Assembly (NCBI GenBank): GCA_023230425.1
Contig: JALNXI010000032.1
Span: 1 to 11,902 of the forward strand
From: Methanoculleus sp.
GTDB lineage: Archaea; Halobacteriota; Methanomicrobia; Methanomicrobiales; Methanoculleaceae
DNA: 11,902 nt
Reading direction: 5' to 3'
Shown: one piece after another, positions 1-7,303 of the stretch
Layout: every line of letters starts with the position of its first letter
How positions within the stretch are numbered: position 1 is the first letter of the stretch
The notes under the pieces: model-generated
The model's input: the letters and a program-made list of their open reading frames with translations, nothing else
The model's database searches: none
Told to the model about the DNA's origin: nothing
Position numbers and translations under genes: made by a program

Positions 1-2640
1 ATCGATGCCAGGGAAGGGATCGCCCGGGAACTCTCCGGGCGGCTCCAGGAACTGGATGCCGATGGGATTCGCAACCGCCTCACGGCGCTTCGCGCCGAAC
101 TGGCCGGTGCACAAGGAGAGTCGGAGATGGTCGCTGCCGCGGAAAGGAGTGCCGGGGAGGCGCTCGAAGATGCCCGGAAGGAGCGCGACCGGCTGCTCTC
201 CGTGCGCGACCGCTACCGGGAACTCGCAGGGGAAGGGGAGGCGCTCGCGGGTGATATCGAGCGGCTCCGCACCGAGTGCCGGGAGGGCGAGGAAGAGATC
301 ACGGAGCGCAAAAGACTGCAGGGCGACCTCGAAGCCCTCTCTCTCCTCGCCGTCCGCTACGAGCCCCTGAAGGCGGAGGTTGCCGCTATGGCGGAGGAGA
401 AGGCTCTCGCCGACCGCCTGGTCCTCGAAGCGGGTGCCACGGGTGAGCAGATGCGGGAGTATGATGAACGCCGCGCGAAGATCGAAGCCGAAATCGCCGC
501 ACTTGCAGAGGACGAGTTGGCTGTCGTCGACCTTTCCCGGGAGGTCGGGGTGTGGCATGCCCTCCGCGACCGCATCATGGCGATGAAGGCGCTCCAGCCG
601 GAGTATGACACCCTCCGTGAAGAACTCGCCCGCATGGATGAGCGATTTTTCCAGACGGAACGACGTGTCCGGGAGAACCGGGCGGAGATCGAGGGAGTCG
701 AGGAGAAGGCCCGGCAGTTCGCGGCGCTCGAAGCGGACGTCAGTGACTACGATATCCTCCGGGCCCGTGAAGAGGTGCTCGTTCGGGCTGCAGAGTATAC
801 CCGACAGGAAGAGCGGTGCCTGCGGGAGATTGACGCCGGGTCCGAAGAGATGAGCCTGCTCGAGAGCGAGATCGCCGGCCTTGCCCGGCAGCTCGCTGAA
901 ATAGGCTCCATCGAGGAGCAGATTGAGTCGGCGGAGAGCCGGAAGGAGTTCCTGACCGCCCGGATCAGTGCCTGCGCCGAACGCCAGGAGGCGATCCTTG
1001 AAGAGATCCGGAGGCTGGCTGAACACCGGGGGGAGATCCTCACCGCGGGTCCGGAAGGGGCCTGCCCGACATGCCACCAGGCCCTCGGTGAACACTACGA
1101 GGGGCTGGTCGGCGACCTTGCAACCGCTACCGCGTCGATGCAGGCTACCCTTGCAGGCCTCGAGCACGAGCATGCGAGGGCGACCGCCGACCACCAGGGC
1201 CTTGCCGCCGAGCTCCAGGACCTCCAGCGGCAACGTATCACCCTCCAGCGCACAAAAGAGCAGCACGCGCTTTACTCGTCCCGCTATGAGCAGAGTGCGG
1301 GTGTCGTGCAGAGGTGGCAGGCCGAGGCCGGAGAGCACCGTGCCGCGATACGGGCGCTCGGCGTGGACGGGTATGACCCGGCGGCGCATACTGCCCTCCG
1401 GGAGCGAATCCGGGACCTTGCGGAGAAGCGGGCGATGGCCGACACCCTCCGTGGTGAGTGCAACCGCCTTTCTGCCCTCCAGGAGGAGCGGCAGCGGCTC
1501 ATCGCTGAGGTCGAGGAGTATCTCGCCTGTAAAGAGAAGACCGAGACGAAGATCTCGGGGCTCGGGTTCGACCCGCAGGTCCTGCAGCACCTGGAAACAG
1601 AAGCGCAGGCGCTTGAGGCGTCATACCGCGCGTATGCAGAGGCTCAGGCACGGCTCGCGCGGAGACCGGCACTGGAAGAGGAGCAGAAGGCGGTTCTGGC
1701 GAGGGTCGAAGGACTCCGGGAGAGGTTGCGGAACATCGGGAGCGAGCAGGACCGCCTCTCGTTTGACCCGGAACGGTTTGCATGCCTTGGCGAGGAATGC
1801 AGCCGTGCCGAAGCGGCGCACCGGAAAGCGCTTGAACTCCGCATCCGCCTTGAGGAGGTTCCGAGGCTCCTCCAGGCGCTGGAGGCGAAGCGGGACATCC
1901 TCACGAACCGGGAGGCCGAACTGCTCCGGGTCACGGCGGCCATCAGTGACCAGGGTTTTGACGAACGAATGGTCGCCGCGGCGGAGGAGGCGCTCGCGGG
2001 TTGCGAGAGGGACGTCGCGGCGGCGCGGGAGCAGAGGTACGCAATCGCCGCCCGCATAAGCAGCCTGAAGGCAGATATCGGGGAGATGACCGGGAGACTC
2101 TCCCGGGCGGATGATCTCGCCCGGCAGCAGGAGTCGCTCCACGAGGAGATCGGGCGCCTGAAACTGACCCGATCGCTCATCAGGGACTACACGGATTACC
2201 TCCTGCAGGTGGTCAGGGACAGGATCGAGGAGGAGGCAGGGAGGGTGCTTGCCGAGATCACCGATGGGCGGTATGGCACGGTGATGCTCGACGACGACTT
2301 CACCGTCCTCGTCCATGATATGGGAGATGACTACCCGGCCGACCGGTTTAGCGGCGGAGAACAGGACGATATAGCCATCGCTCTTCGGATCGCCCTCTCC
2401 CGGTTCCTTGCCGAGGTGAACGAGGTGCATGACTCCACGTTCCTGATATTTGACGAGATCTTCGGGAGCCAGGATGAAGGGCGACGGGCTAACCTCCTCC
2501 GGGCGCTCAGAACCCAGGAATCTCATTTCCCCCAGATTCTCCTTATATCGCATATCACCGAGGTCCAGGACGAGTTCTCGACGACGTTCATGGTCGAGAT
2601 GGGGGCGGACCAGGCAAGCCGGGTCCGGGAGTTTGAGTGA
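1..2640 (+). CDS. rad50: Rad50/SbcC-type DNA repair ATPase, 5' end cut off by window
   Basis: The frame is open from base 1, so the start and the Walker A lobe lie outside the window; 879 residues are visible. By family knowledge Rad50 works with Mre11 to tether and process DNA ends in an ATP-dependent way. Visible residues 1 to about 700 are charged, Glu/Arg/Leu-rich coiled coil, interrupted by a zinc hook CPTC (residues 355-358, bases 1063-1074). The C-terminal ABC lobe follows: signature FSGGEQ (Ser at residue 784), Walker B FLIFDE (bases 2440-2457), D-loop GSQD (2464-2475) and a switch His in LLISHI (2551-2553). If the two coil arms are of equal length, about 150-180 residues are missing, giving roughly 1,050 in all, nearer E. 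coli SbcC than the short Pyrococcus Rad50. Walker B reads DEIFGSQDE rather than the usual DEPT..LD. The stop overlaps the nurA start, which supports the repair role. A different SMC-like ATPase is the main alternative. Confidence 0.85.
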   Translation: MDAREGIARELSGRLQELDADGIRNRLTALRAELAGAQGESEMVAAAERSAGEALEDARKERDRLLSVRDRYRELAGEGEALAGDIERLRTECREGEEEITERKRLQGDLEALSLLAVRYEPLKAEVAAMAEEKALADRLVLEAGATGEQMREYDERRAKIEAEIAALAEDELAVVDLSREVGVWHALRDRIMAMKALQPEYDTLREELARMDERFFQTERRVRENRAEIEGVEEKARQFAALEADVSDYDILRAREEVLVRAAEYTRQEERCLREIDAGSEEMSLLESEIAGLARQLAEIGSIEEQIESAESRKEFLTARISACAERQEAILEEIRRLAEHRGEILTAGPEGACPTCHQALGEHYEGLVGDLATATASMQATLAGLEHEHARATADHQGLAAELQDLQRQRITLQRTKEQHALYSSRYEQSAGVVQRWQAEAGEHRAAIRALGVDGYDPAAHTALRERIRDLAEKRAMADTLRGECNRLSALQEERQRLIAEVEEYLACKEKTETKISGLGFDPQVLQHLETEAQALEASYRAYAEAQARLARRPALEEEQKAVLARVEGLRERLRNIGSEQDRLSFDPERFACLGEECSRAEAAHRKALELRIRLEEVPRLLQALEAKRDILTNREAELLRVTAAISDQGFDERMVAAAEEALAGCERDVAAAREQRYAIAARISSLKADIGEMTGRLSRADDLARQQESLHEEIGRLKLTRSLIRDYTDYLLQVVRDRIEEEAGRVLAEITDGRYGTVMLDDDFTVLVHDMGDDYPADRFSGGEQDDIAIALRIALSRFLAEVNEVHDSTFLIFDEIFGSQDEGRRANLLRALRTQESHFPQILLISHITEVQDEFSTTFMVEMGADQASRVREFE
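1063..1074 (+). other. Zinc-hook motif (CPTC) of the Rad50-like protein
   Basis: The codons encode Cys-Pro-Thr-Cys, followed by His-Gln, at the tip between two coiled-coil arms. In Rad50 and SbcC two such CxxC hooks from separate molecules share one zinc ion and join the coils. The motif separates a Rad50/SbcC protein from SMC proteins, which carry a folded hinge domain here instead. Confidence 0.85.
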
Positions 2641-3677
2641 TGGACCAAAGAGATCTCTACCAGGATACGATCCGGCGGGTCGCCGGTCGAATCCGGGAGT
2701 CCGCCCCGGAGGACCTTGCCGGGCAGTTCTCGGTGTGCAGCGGATTTGATGCGTCATCCTATCACCGCTGCCAGCCCGAGTCCGGCGGGGCCGTATGCGC
2801 CGTGGACGGGAGCAACACTATCGTCCTCGATGCAGGCAGTTTTGCCGTTGCCGCCGTCCGGGCATCGGTCAGCGCGTATGCCGGCAGCACGCGCCTCTAC
2901 CACCGGACGACGCCCCTGCAGGTCGTCACCGTCAACCCCGGGGCCGGGAACGAGGACTTCGACACACTCTTCCACGACTGTTTCCACTGCCCGCCGAAGG
3001 TGCACCTCGACCACGACGACCCGGTCCGGAACACCGCCGTTATACGGGACACCCTCGAGTACTGGGCAGCGATGGAGATGGCCGCGGAACTTGATACCGG
3101 GGACCTCATCGTCCTCGACGGCACACTCCAGGTCCGCCACGCGAGCCACGACGAGGTCATCGAGAACCTCCTGAACCTCTGCAACCTCCGGGGGGTGCTC
3201 ATCGCTGCGGTGACGAAACGGACGTCCCTCACCTGGGGCGGGGGGCACCCGATCGTCCCGGCAGCAGAAGGGCTCGCCCGCGACCTTGGTGTCCCTGAAC
3301 CCTGGTATCTCTGCGTCTCCGCTGCCGAGGGCCTGATCGACCGCCGGGAGACACGACCCTGGAAGCAGCGGGGCGAGCAGTATGTCGCGCGGCTGCACCC
3401 GCGGGCACAGCGGGCGTTCAAGGTGGAGATACCCAAGTATTACAGTCCGGAGATGGTCGAACGAGTCTTCTCTGCGCTTGCCTTCTTTGCCGACGATGGG
3501 AGGGTCACGGGCTACCCGTATCCGCTCCTGGACGCCCACCTCACCACCAAAATCGGGAGGGATGCCGTCGGCCAGGTCCGCCAGGACATCATCCGGGGCA
3601 TGGACCTGCTCGGCATGAACCTCGCCGACTACACCAGCATCTTCGGTGATTACCATGATGAATTTGATCGATATTGA
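2640..3677 (+). CDS. nurA: NurA 5'-3' DNA nuclease
   Basis: NurA is a metal-dependent nuclease with an RNase H-like fold that acts as a dimer docked on HerA to resect DNA ends (family knowledge). The 345-residue product has the expected acidic motifs: AVDGSN near the N-terminus (Asp56), a helix with Arg136 and Glu140, and LIVLDGTLQ (Asp160). The C-terminal segment GYPYPLLDAHLTTKIG (residues 291-306) offers Tyr292 or Tyr294 and His300 as candidates for the conserved Tyr and His. I chose ATG 2640, which overlaps the rad50 stop as TGATG and has GGGAG 8 bases upstream; GTG at 2637 would add one residue. The 3' end overlaps herA by 23 bases. The tight packing suggests translational coupling and equal supply of the partners. 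The family call is firm; exact metal ligands were not aligned. Confidence 0.9.
   Translation: MDQRDLYQDTIRRVAGRIRESAPEDLAGQFSVCSGFDASSYHRCQPESGGAVCAVDGSNTIVLDAGSFAVAAVRASVSAYAGSTRLYHRTTPLQVVTVNPGAGNEDFDTLFHDCFHCPPKVHLDHDDPVRNTAVIRDTLEYWAAMEMAAELDTGDLIVLDGTLQVRHASHDEVIENLLNLCNLRGVLIAAVTKRTSLTWGGGHPIVPAAEGLARDLGVPEPWYLCVSAAEGLIDRRETRPWKQRGEQYVARLHPRAQRAFKVEIPKYYSPEMVERVFSALAFFADDGRVTGYPYPLLDAHLTTKIGRDAVGQVRQDIIRGMDLLGMNLADYTSIFGDYHDEFDRY
3645..3650 (+). promoter_or_regulatory. Ribosome binding site for herA, inside the nurA coding region
   Basis: GGTGAT is part of the GGAGGTGATC complement of the archaeal 16S rRNA 3' end. It lies 4 bases before ATG 3655 and 7 before ATG 3658. It overlaps the GTG candidate at 3646 and so argues against that start. 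Confidence 0.55.
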
Positions 3678-5253
3678 CGGCGACGACGCCTCAAAATACC
3701 GCCTGATCGGGGACCGGGTGCTCAGTTACCGGTTTGCTGTCCCCCACGATGCAGAGATCTACCTCGGGGACGTCCTGAAGATCACCGACAGCATCAAAGG
3801 GCTGACGTTCTTTGCCAAGGTGAGCGACCTTCTCCACGACTGTAACTTCTCCGACCCGAAATGGGATACGCGCCCTCATACCGAGCACTTCTATGGGATG
3901 GGAGAGGATGTCTTCATTCTCGTGGAGGCGATGCCGCTCGGGTACATGACCGAAGACGGCACCTTCCGGAAGCCCCGGACGATCCCTGCGAAGTTCTCCC
4001 GCGTGGAGCGGCCCGAGGCCGGCGACTTTGCGTTCCTGCGGCAGGTGATGGGCGAGATCGAGGTCGGCGTGATGAAGACCGGTCAGGGTGTTCTGCAGGA
4101 CGTGAAGGTGGCGCTCCACGCAGCGGTCATGCGGCAGCATATGGGCGTCTTTGCGACAACGGGTATGGGAAAGAGCAACTTCATGAAGGTCTTCTGCGCG
4201 TCCTGTATGCAGGCCAGGGCGTTCGGGCTCCTCATCGTCGACCCGCACGGCGAGTACGTGGCGGGAGGGCGGTCGTCGAGCGGCCAGGACACCCAGGGGC
4301 TCATTCATTATCAGGCAGGTCGGGACGGCCTCACCGTCTTCTCCACCCGGCCGCACCAGTTCAAGCGAAAATACCACTTAGACGATCTCTGCCTGGATTA
4401 CGACGACTTCAGGATGCCCGACCTCCTCCTCCTCTACGAACACTCCCCGCCCCAGCGCGAGGTCGTGGAGATGCTCGAGAGCACGCCCGGTTCCGACGTG
4501 ATCGACTTCTTCCAGACCACCGACTTCGCAACCTTTGATGCCGATACCTACACTGGTCGGCACCGCCGGATTGCCCGGGACCTGAAGAACTTCTCGGTGA
4601 GTACACTCTCGGTGATGCAGCGGCGTATCACGGGCATGCTCAACCGGAACAAGGGTTTCCTTGGGAAGCAGCGCTCATCGATCCCGGATATCATCAAGGC
4701 GCTCCACGAGAACAAGGTCGTCCTGATCGACATCCCGGGGATGAGCGAGCAGAGCGAACTCTTCGTCCTCTCGATCATAACGCGCAAGATCATGCGCAAC
4801 CACCAGGGTGAGGATGCCGGAGGCGGGGAGGAGCCAAAACAGGTGCTGATCACCATCGAGGAGGCCCAGCGGGTGCTGGGGTCAGGGCTCGGGAGCACCA
4901 GGACCTTCCGGGAAGCAGCGATGGAGGGAAGGAAATTTGGCGTGGGGCTCTGTGTCATTACCCAGCAGCCAAAGAACATCGATGCACGGGTTCTTGCCCA
5001 GTTAAACACCTTCGTGGTGATGGGGCTCTCTGACCGGGGCGATCGCGATATCATCGCAAGCAGCGCAAAACAGGACCTCTCGCGCCTCGATACAGAGATT
5101 CAGACACTTGAAGCGGGAGAAGCAGTCATCAGCACCATAGGGATACCGTTTCCCGTGAGCACCCGGATCCATCTCTTTGAGGAGTACATCCAGGACCTCA
5201 ACGGAAGGCCGGGGGCGAGGTCGATAGATGACGGCCTTGACTCAACATTTTAA
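3655..5253 (+). CDS. herA: HerA hexameric DNA translocase/helicase
   Basis: HerA is an FtsK/VirB4-related RecA-fold ATPase whose hexamer pumps DNA into the bound NurA dimer (family knowledge). The 532-residue product has an N-terminal beta-rich region fitting a HAS barrel (about residues 10-130). Walker A follows as TTGMGKSN (Lys173, bases 4171-4173), then Walker B as VLITIEEAQ (Glu402-Glu403, from base 4858), and a sensor-like stretch VITQQP (Gln437). The C-terminal part resembles HerA tails (MGLSDRGDRD, then GEAVISTIG). Several starts are in frame: GTG 3646, ATG 3655 and ATG 3658. GGTGAT at 3645-3650 matches the archaeal anti-Shine-Dalgarno and favours 3655 or 3658. The gene overlaps the nurA end by 23 bases and is the last in its cluster. 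Walker B has Glu where Asp is classical, a change I believe also occurs in other HerA proteins. Confidence 0.92.
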   Translation: MMNLIDIDGDDASKYRLIGDRVLSYRFAVPHDAEIYLGDVLKITDSIKGLTFFAKVSDLLHDCNFSDPKWDTRPHTEHFYGMGEDVFILVEAMPLGYMTEDGTFRKPRTIPAKFSRVERPEAGDFAFLRQVMGEIEVGVMKTGQGVLQDVKVALHAAVMRQHMGVFATTGMGKSNFMKVFCASCMQARAFGLLIVDPHGEYVAGGRSSSGQDTQGLIHYQAGRDGLTVFSTRPHQFKRKYHLDDLCLDYDDFRMPDLLLLYEHSPPQREVVEMLESTPGSDVIDFFQTTDFATFDADTYTGRHRRIARDLKNFSVSTLSVMQRRITGMLNRNKGFLGKQRSSIPDIIKALHENKVVLIDIPGMSEQSELFVLSIITRKIMRNHQGEDAGGGEEPKQVLITIEEAQRVLGSGLGSTRTFREAAMEGRKFGVGLCVITQQPKNIDARVLAQLNTFVVMGLSDRGDRDIIASSAKQDLSRLDTEIQTLEAGEAVISTIGIPFPVSTRIHLFEEYIQDLNGRPGARSIDDGLDSTF

Positions 5254-5323
5254 CGACAAAACGCGCGAAGGTGATGGTGGCAGGATCCTATCCCGTGTCA
5301 ACCGTCCCCTCACTGAACTCTTT

Positions 5324-5341
5324 GACGCCCCCGGGGGTGTC
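5324..5341. terminator. GC-rich inverted repeat between convergent genes, possible terminator
   Basis: GACGCCCCC is followed directly by GGGGGTGTC. As RNA this would form a stem of about 7 pairs with a CCGG loop. All pairs form in the + strand (herA-side) transcript, including one G-U; the opposite transcript would carry an A-C mismatch at that position. It lies 70 bases after the herA stop and touches the stop codon of the convergent OB-fold gene. No T-run follows, so termination is inferred from position only. The rest of 5254-5339 shows nothing else. Confidence 0.35.
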
Positions 5342-5849
5342 AGGATTGCTGAACTTTCTCGACTTTTCGGATGGAGACGCAATTGATGACCGCATCTCCG
5401 GACAGGATGTAGCGTTTGACGATAACTCCGAGTACCTCGACCACATCCCCCTTCTCGACGTCTTCTGCCGGTGAGGTGAACATCTTGACCGATATCTCAC
5501 CTGTCCGGTCGGCGACGAGATACTGCGGCCGGTTGAGGAACTGGAAATACACCCGTTCGACGACTCCTTTCACACGCACCGGTTCGCCGAGCATGTTTAA
5601 GTTGATCTCCCGGATACGGGTTGTTCTTGCTTCCGCTTCGTAGACCGGCACCAGTGATGCATACTGCGACTGGCTCATGTAGTTGAGCGCCAGCGGTATG
5701 ATGAGCAGCATGACGGCTGCCGGAACGCTCCAGATCAGCACGGATACATCCCCGGTAGCGAGGATATAGACTGCGATCAGGACCATAAAAAAGAGGAAGA
5801 CGGCCAATGCAATGGTCGTCACCCTCACTTTGATATTTCCGATCTGCAT
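5340..5849 (-). CDS. Membrane-anchored OB-fold protein, function unknown
   Basis: This is a 169-residue protein starting at ATG 5849; an in-frame TTG at 5855 would add two residues, and neither has a clear Shine-Dalgarno. Residues about 11-31 and 36-55 are two hydrophobic helices with a short turn, after a basic N-terminus. After a linker, residues about 78-165 look like a small beta-barrel of the OB type: a GEPVRVKGVVERV strand pair, LVADRTGEISVKMF, and KGDVVEVLGVIVKRY. Such DxxGxxxV-type strands occur in nucleic-acid-binding OB folds and also in NfeD-like membrane proteins, where they do not bind DNA. The gene begins 12 bases after the fdhC stop on the same strand, so the two are probably co-transcribed. 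I cannot assign a function. A role linked to the formate channel is only a guess from position. Confidence 0.75.
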   Translation of the reverse strand: MQIGNIKVRVTTIALAVFLFFMVLIAVYILATGDVSVLIWSVPAAVMLLIIPLALNYMSQSQYASLVPVYEAEARTTRIREINLNMLGEPVRVKGVVERVYFQFLNRPQYLVADRTGEISVKMFTSPAEDVEKGDVVEVLGVIVKRYILSGDAVINCVSIRKVEKVQQS

Positions 5850-5861
5850 CGTCAATCAGGT

Positions 5862-6734
5862 TTACTTAAGGGCTGCAATTTCCTTTCTGAACGCGACCCA
5901 GTAGATGACACCAACGAAGAGCAGACCGCCGACAATGTTGCCGAGCGTGACCGGGATAATGTTGTTGGTCCACATGGTCACCCAGGTGAGCGAATCGACT
6001 GCCTTTGTGGGGTCAAGGCCCGTGCAGAAGAGGCCCGTGGGAATAAAGTACATGTTCGCAACACTGTGCTCAAACCCGCTGGCAACGAAAGCGAAGATCG
6101 GGAACCAGATACCGACGATCTTTCCAATCGCATCGTCAGCGCATATACCGAGCAGGATGGCCAGGTTGACGAGCCAGTTACAGGCGATTGCCTTGAGGAA
6201 GACCGACCACAGCGCCATACCGCCGACGTAACTCGTCTTTGCGGTCGCTATGCCGATTGCTCTCAGACCAAACGCGGTGAGCGTTGCGGTTCCGGCGGCA
6301 TCGAAGCTGACGCACGGCCCGTAGGCCATGATATACGCGAAGATTATGGAACCGATCAGGTTACCGATATACACCCAGAGCCAGAGGTTGAGCACGCCTG
6401 CCCAGCTGACCTTGTGGATGAACGCTGCCATGGGGGCGAGCATCGCGTCACCGGTGAAGAGTTCGGCACCGGTCATGACCGTGATGATAAGCCCCACAGG
6501 GAAGACAGCACCCAGGATGAACTGGGCCATACCGGCACTTGCAAAACCAGACCTCATTGCGGCGTCGGATGCCAGGATACCGGTCGAACAGACCGTTGCG
6601 AGCGCACCGCCCATGGCGATGTAGGCTCCGGACATGATACCACGAAGGACCATGTTCCAGGCCGGTAGTCCGACCTTGTACTTCCCGGTATCACCCGCTT
6701 TTGCTACTATAGCAACTGGAGGATGGAACACCAT
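5862..6734 (-). CDS. fdhC: Formate channel/transporter FdhC (FNT family)
   Basis: This 290-residue membrane protein has the six-helix pattern of the formate-nitrite transporter family, which forms pentamers and lets formate cross the cytoplasmic membrane. Visible hallmarks are GAYIAMGGALATV in the first helix region, the loop TGAELFTGD (residues 88-96), ACNWLVNLA (184-192), and GFEHSVANMYFIP (220-232). His223 is the central pore histidine, matching His209 of E. coli FocA. Length is normal. ATG 6734 is supported by GAGAGGTG at 6743-6750 with an 8-base spacer. The gene is on the same strand as fdhA-fdhB but about 1.06 kb from fdhB, behind its own predicted promoter; in Methanobacterium formicicum, by contrast, the order is fdhCAB. 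FNT relatives may carry nitrite or hydrosulfide, but fdhA and fdhB next door make formate by far the best substrate. Confidence 0.95.
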   Translation of the reverse strand: MVFHPPVAIVAKAGDTGKYKVGLPAWNMVLRGIMSGAYIAMGGALATVCSTGILASDAAMRSGFASAGMAQFILGAVFPVGLIITVMTGAELFTGDAMLAPMAAFIHKVSWAGVLNLWLWVYIGNLIGSIIFAYIMAYGPCVSFDAAGTATLTAFGLRAIGIATAKTSYVGGMALWSVFLKAIACNWLVNLAILLGICADDAIGKIVGIWFPIFAFVASGFEHSVANMYFIPTGLFCTGLDPTKAVDSLTWVTMWTNNIIPVTLGNIVGGLLFVGVIYWVAFRKEIAALK

Positions 6735-6742
6735 TTTTCATA

Positions 6743-6750
6743 CACCTCTC
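6743..6750 (-). promoter_or_regulatory. Ribosome binding site of fdhC
   Basis: On the - strand this reads GAGAGGTG, complementary to the archaeal 16S rRNA 3' end, and lies 8 bases before ATG 6734. An out-of-frame ATG at 6741 sits in the spacer and is probably not used. Confidence 0.75.
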
Positions 6751-6760
6751 TAAACGTCCT

Positions 6761-6793
6761 ACCTATACCGTCAAGTAATCCGAATGTATAGGT
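6761..6793. promoter_or_regulatory. 8-bp inverted repeat at the predicted fdhC promoter, candidate operator
   Basis: ACCTATAC (6761-6768) and its exact reverse complement GTATAGGT (6786-6793) are separated by 17 bases. The site lies between the candidate TATA element and the fdhC start and would cover the expected transcription start. A dimeric regulator bound here would block polymerase entry. The symmetry is seen directly; the function is inferred. Confidence 0.45.
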
Positions 6794-6794
6794 C

Positions 6795-6802
6795 TAATTA
6801 AT
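6795..6802 (-). promoter_or_regulatory. Candidate TATA box of fdhC
   Basis: ATTAATTA lies in an AT-rich stretch. A start site about 25 bases downstream would fall near 6772 and give a leader of about 38 bases containing the ribosome binding site. A second AT-rich element, TATTAATA at 6820-6827, is an alternative. Confidence 0.4.
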
Positions 6803-7231
6803 CAGTAATTTGAGAGTGCTATTAATAAGTTTCGAATTGATCGTTATGCATGGAGTGTATAATCCAGATTCAGGCGTTTATCACTGCCATAAGTTAATTC
6901 CTGTCATTAAACATCAAGAATTGAAAAACGATGCTTTTGCCTGTGTTTTTGGGACCACGCGGAATATAGGTGGTTTCCGGGGGATATTTGAGCGAGTATA
7001 TGGAAGCGGGCGCGCAGTTCTTCTGATATCCATCTGTATTCATGCTGGGGCGGGGGATACCCGGTAAAATCACTGGAGATGCCTGCGCGTCGGGACATGT
7101 CTCCGGAACAGGCGCTCAGGCTGGAAGAATAACGTTTTTTTGGGAGAACCGGCTTATTCCTTTCAATTTTAGGGGTCGTCCCGGATCCCGGATCAGACCG
7201 CTCTCCGGGCGGTTTACGGGCACCGGGGTAT

Positions 7232-7267
7232 CCCGGCTGCGGCACCCCGCCAGGTCCGGCAGCCGGG
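7232..7267. repeat. Perfect 9-bp inverted repeat in the fdhB-fdhC gap
   Basis: CCCGGCTGC (7232-7240) pairs exactly with GCAGCCGGG (7259-7267) across an 18-base loop. It could fold in RNA from either strand. No gene overlaps it, so codon constraints do not explain it, although GC-rich DNA makes chance pairing more likely. Confidence 0.45.
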
Positions 7268-7287
7268 AGAGCGCAGGCACCCAGGTT

Positions 7288-7303
7288 GCCCGGGAACCCG
7301 GGC
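7288..7303. repeat. 16-base near-perfect palindrome
   Basis: GCCCGGG, AA, CCCGGGC: seven perfect pairs around two central bases. It is followed at once by a partly overlapping GGCCC/GGGCC pair (7301-7305 and 7313-7317). It lies 20 bases from the 9-bp inverted repeat. It could be a protein-binding site or part of a structured RNA; neither can be shown here. Confidence 0.45.

Noticed and set aside
968..2059. 363-codon open frame on the + strand inside rad50
   Set aside because: It is in another frame of the Rad50 coiled-coil region, is extremely Arg/Ser-rich and has no recognisable domain.
1621..2757. 378-codon open frame on the - strand opposite rad50
   Set aside because: It lies wholly across the well-supported Rad50 C-terminal lobe and the nurA start. 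Its translation is Arg/Pro-rich with no family motif, as expected for a shadow frame in GC-rich coding DNA.
5271..5474. 67-codon + strand frame just after herA with a GGTGATG-like upstream site
   Set aside because: It starts at GTG and mostly runs antisense to the OB-fold gene. The translation has no recognisable feature, and the ribosome-site match sits on the start itself.
6066..6668. 200-codon + strand frame antisense to fdhC
   Set aside because: It is the reverse of a strongly recognised membrane protein; its His/Asp/Gly-rich translation mirrors the codons of fdhC.
6810..7067. 85-codon + strand frame in the fdhB-fdhC gap
   Set aside because: It starts at TTG with no ribosome site, crosses the change from AT-rich to GC-rich DNA, and gives no recognisable protein.
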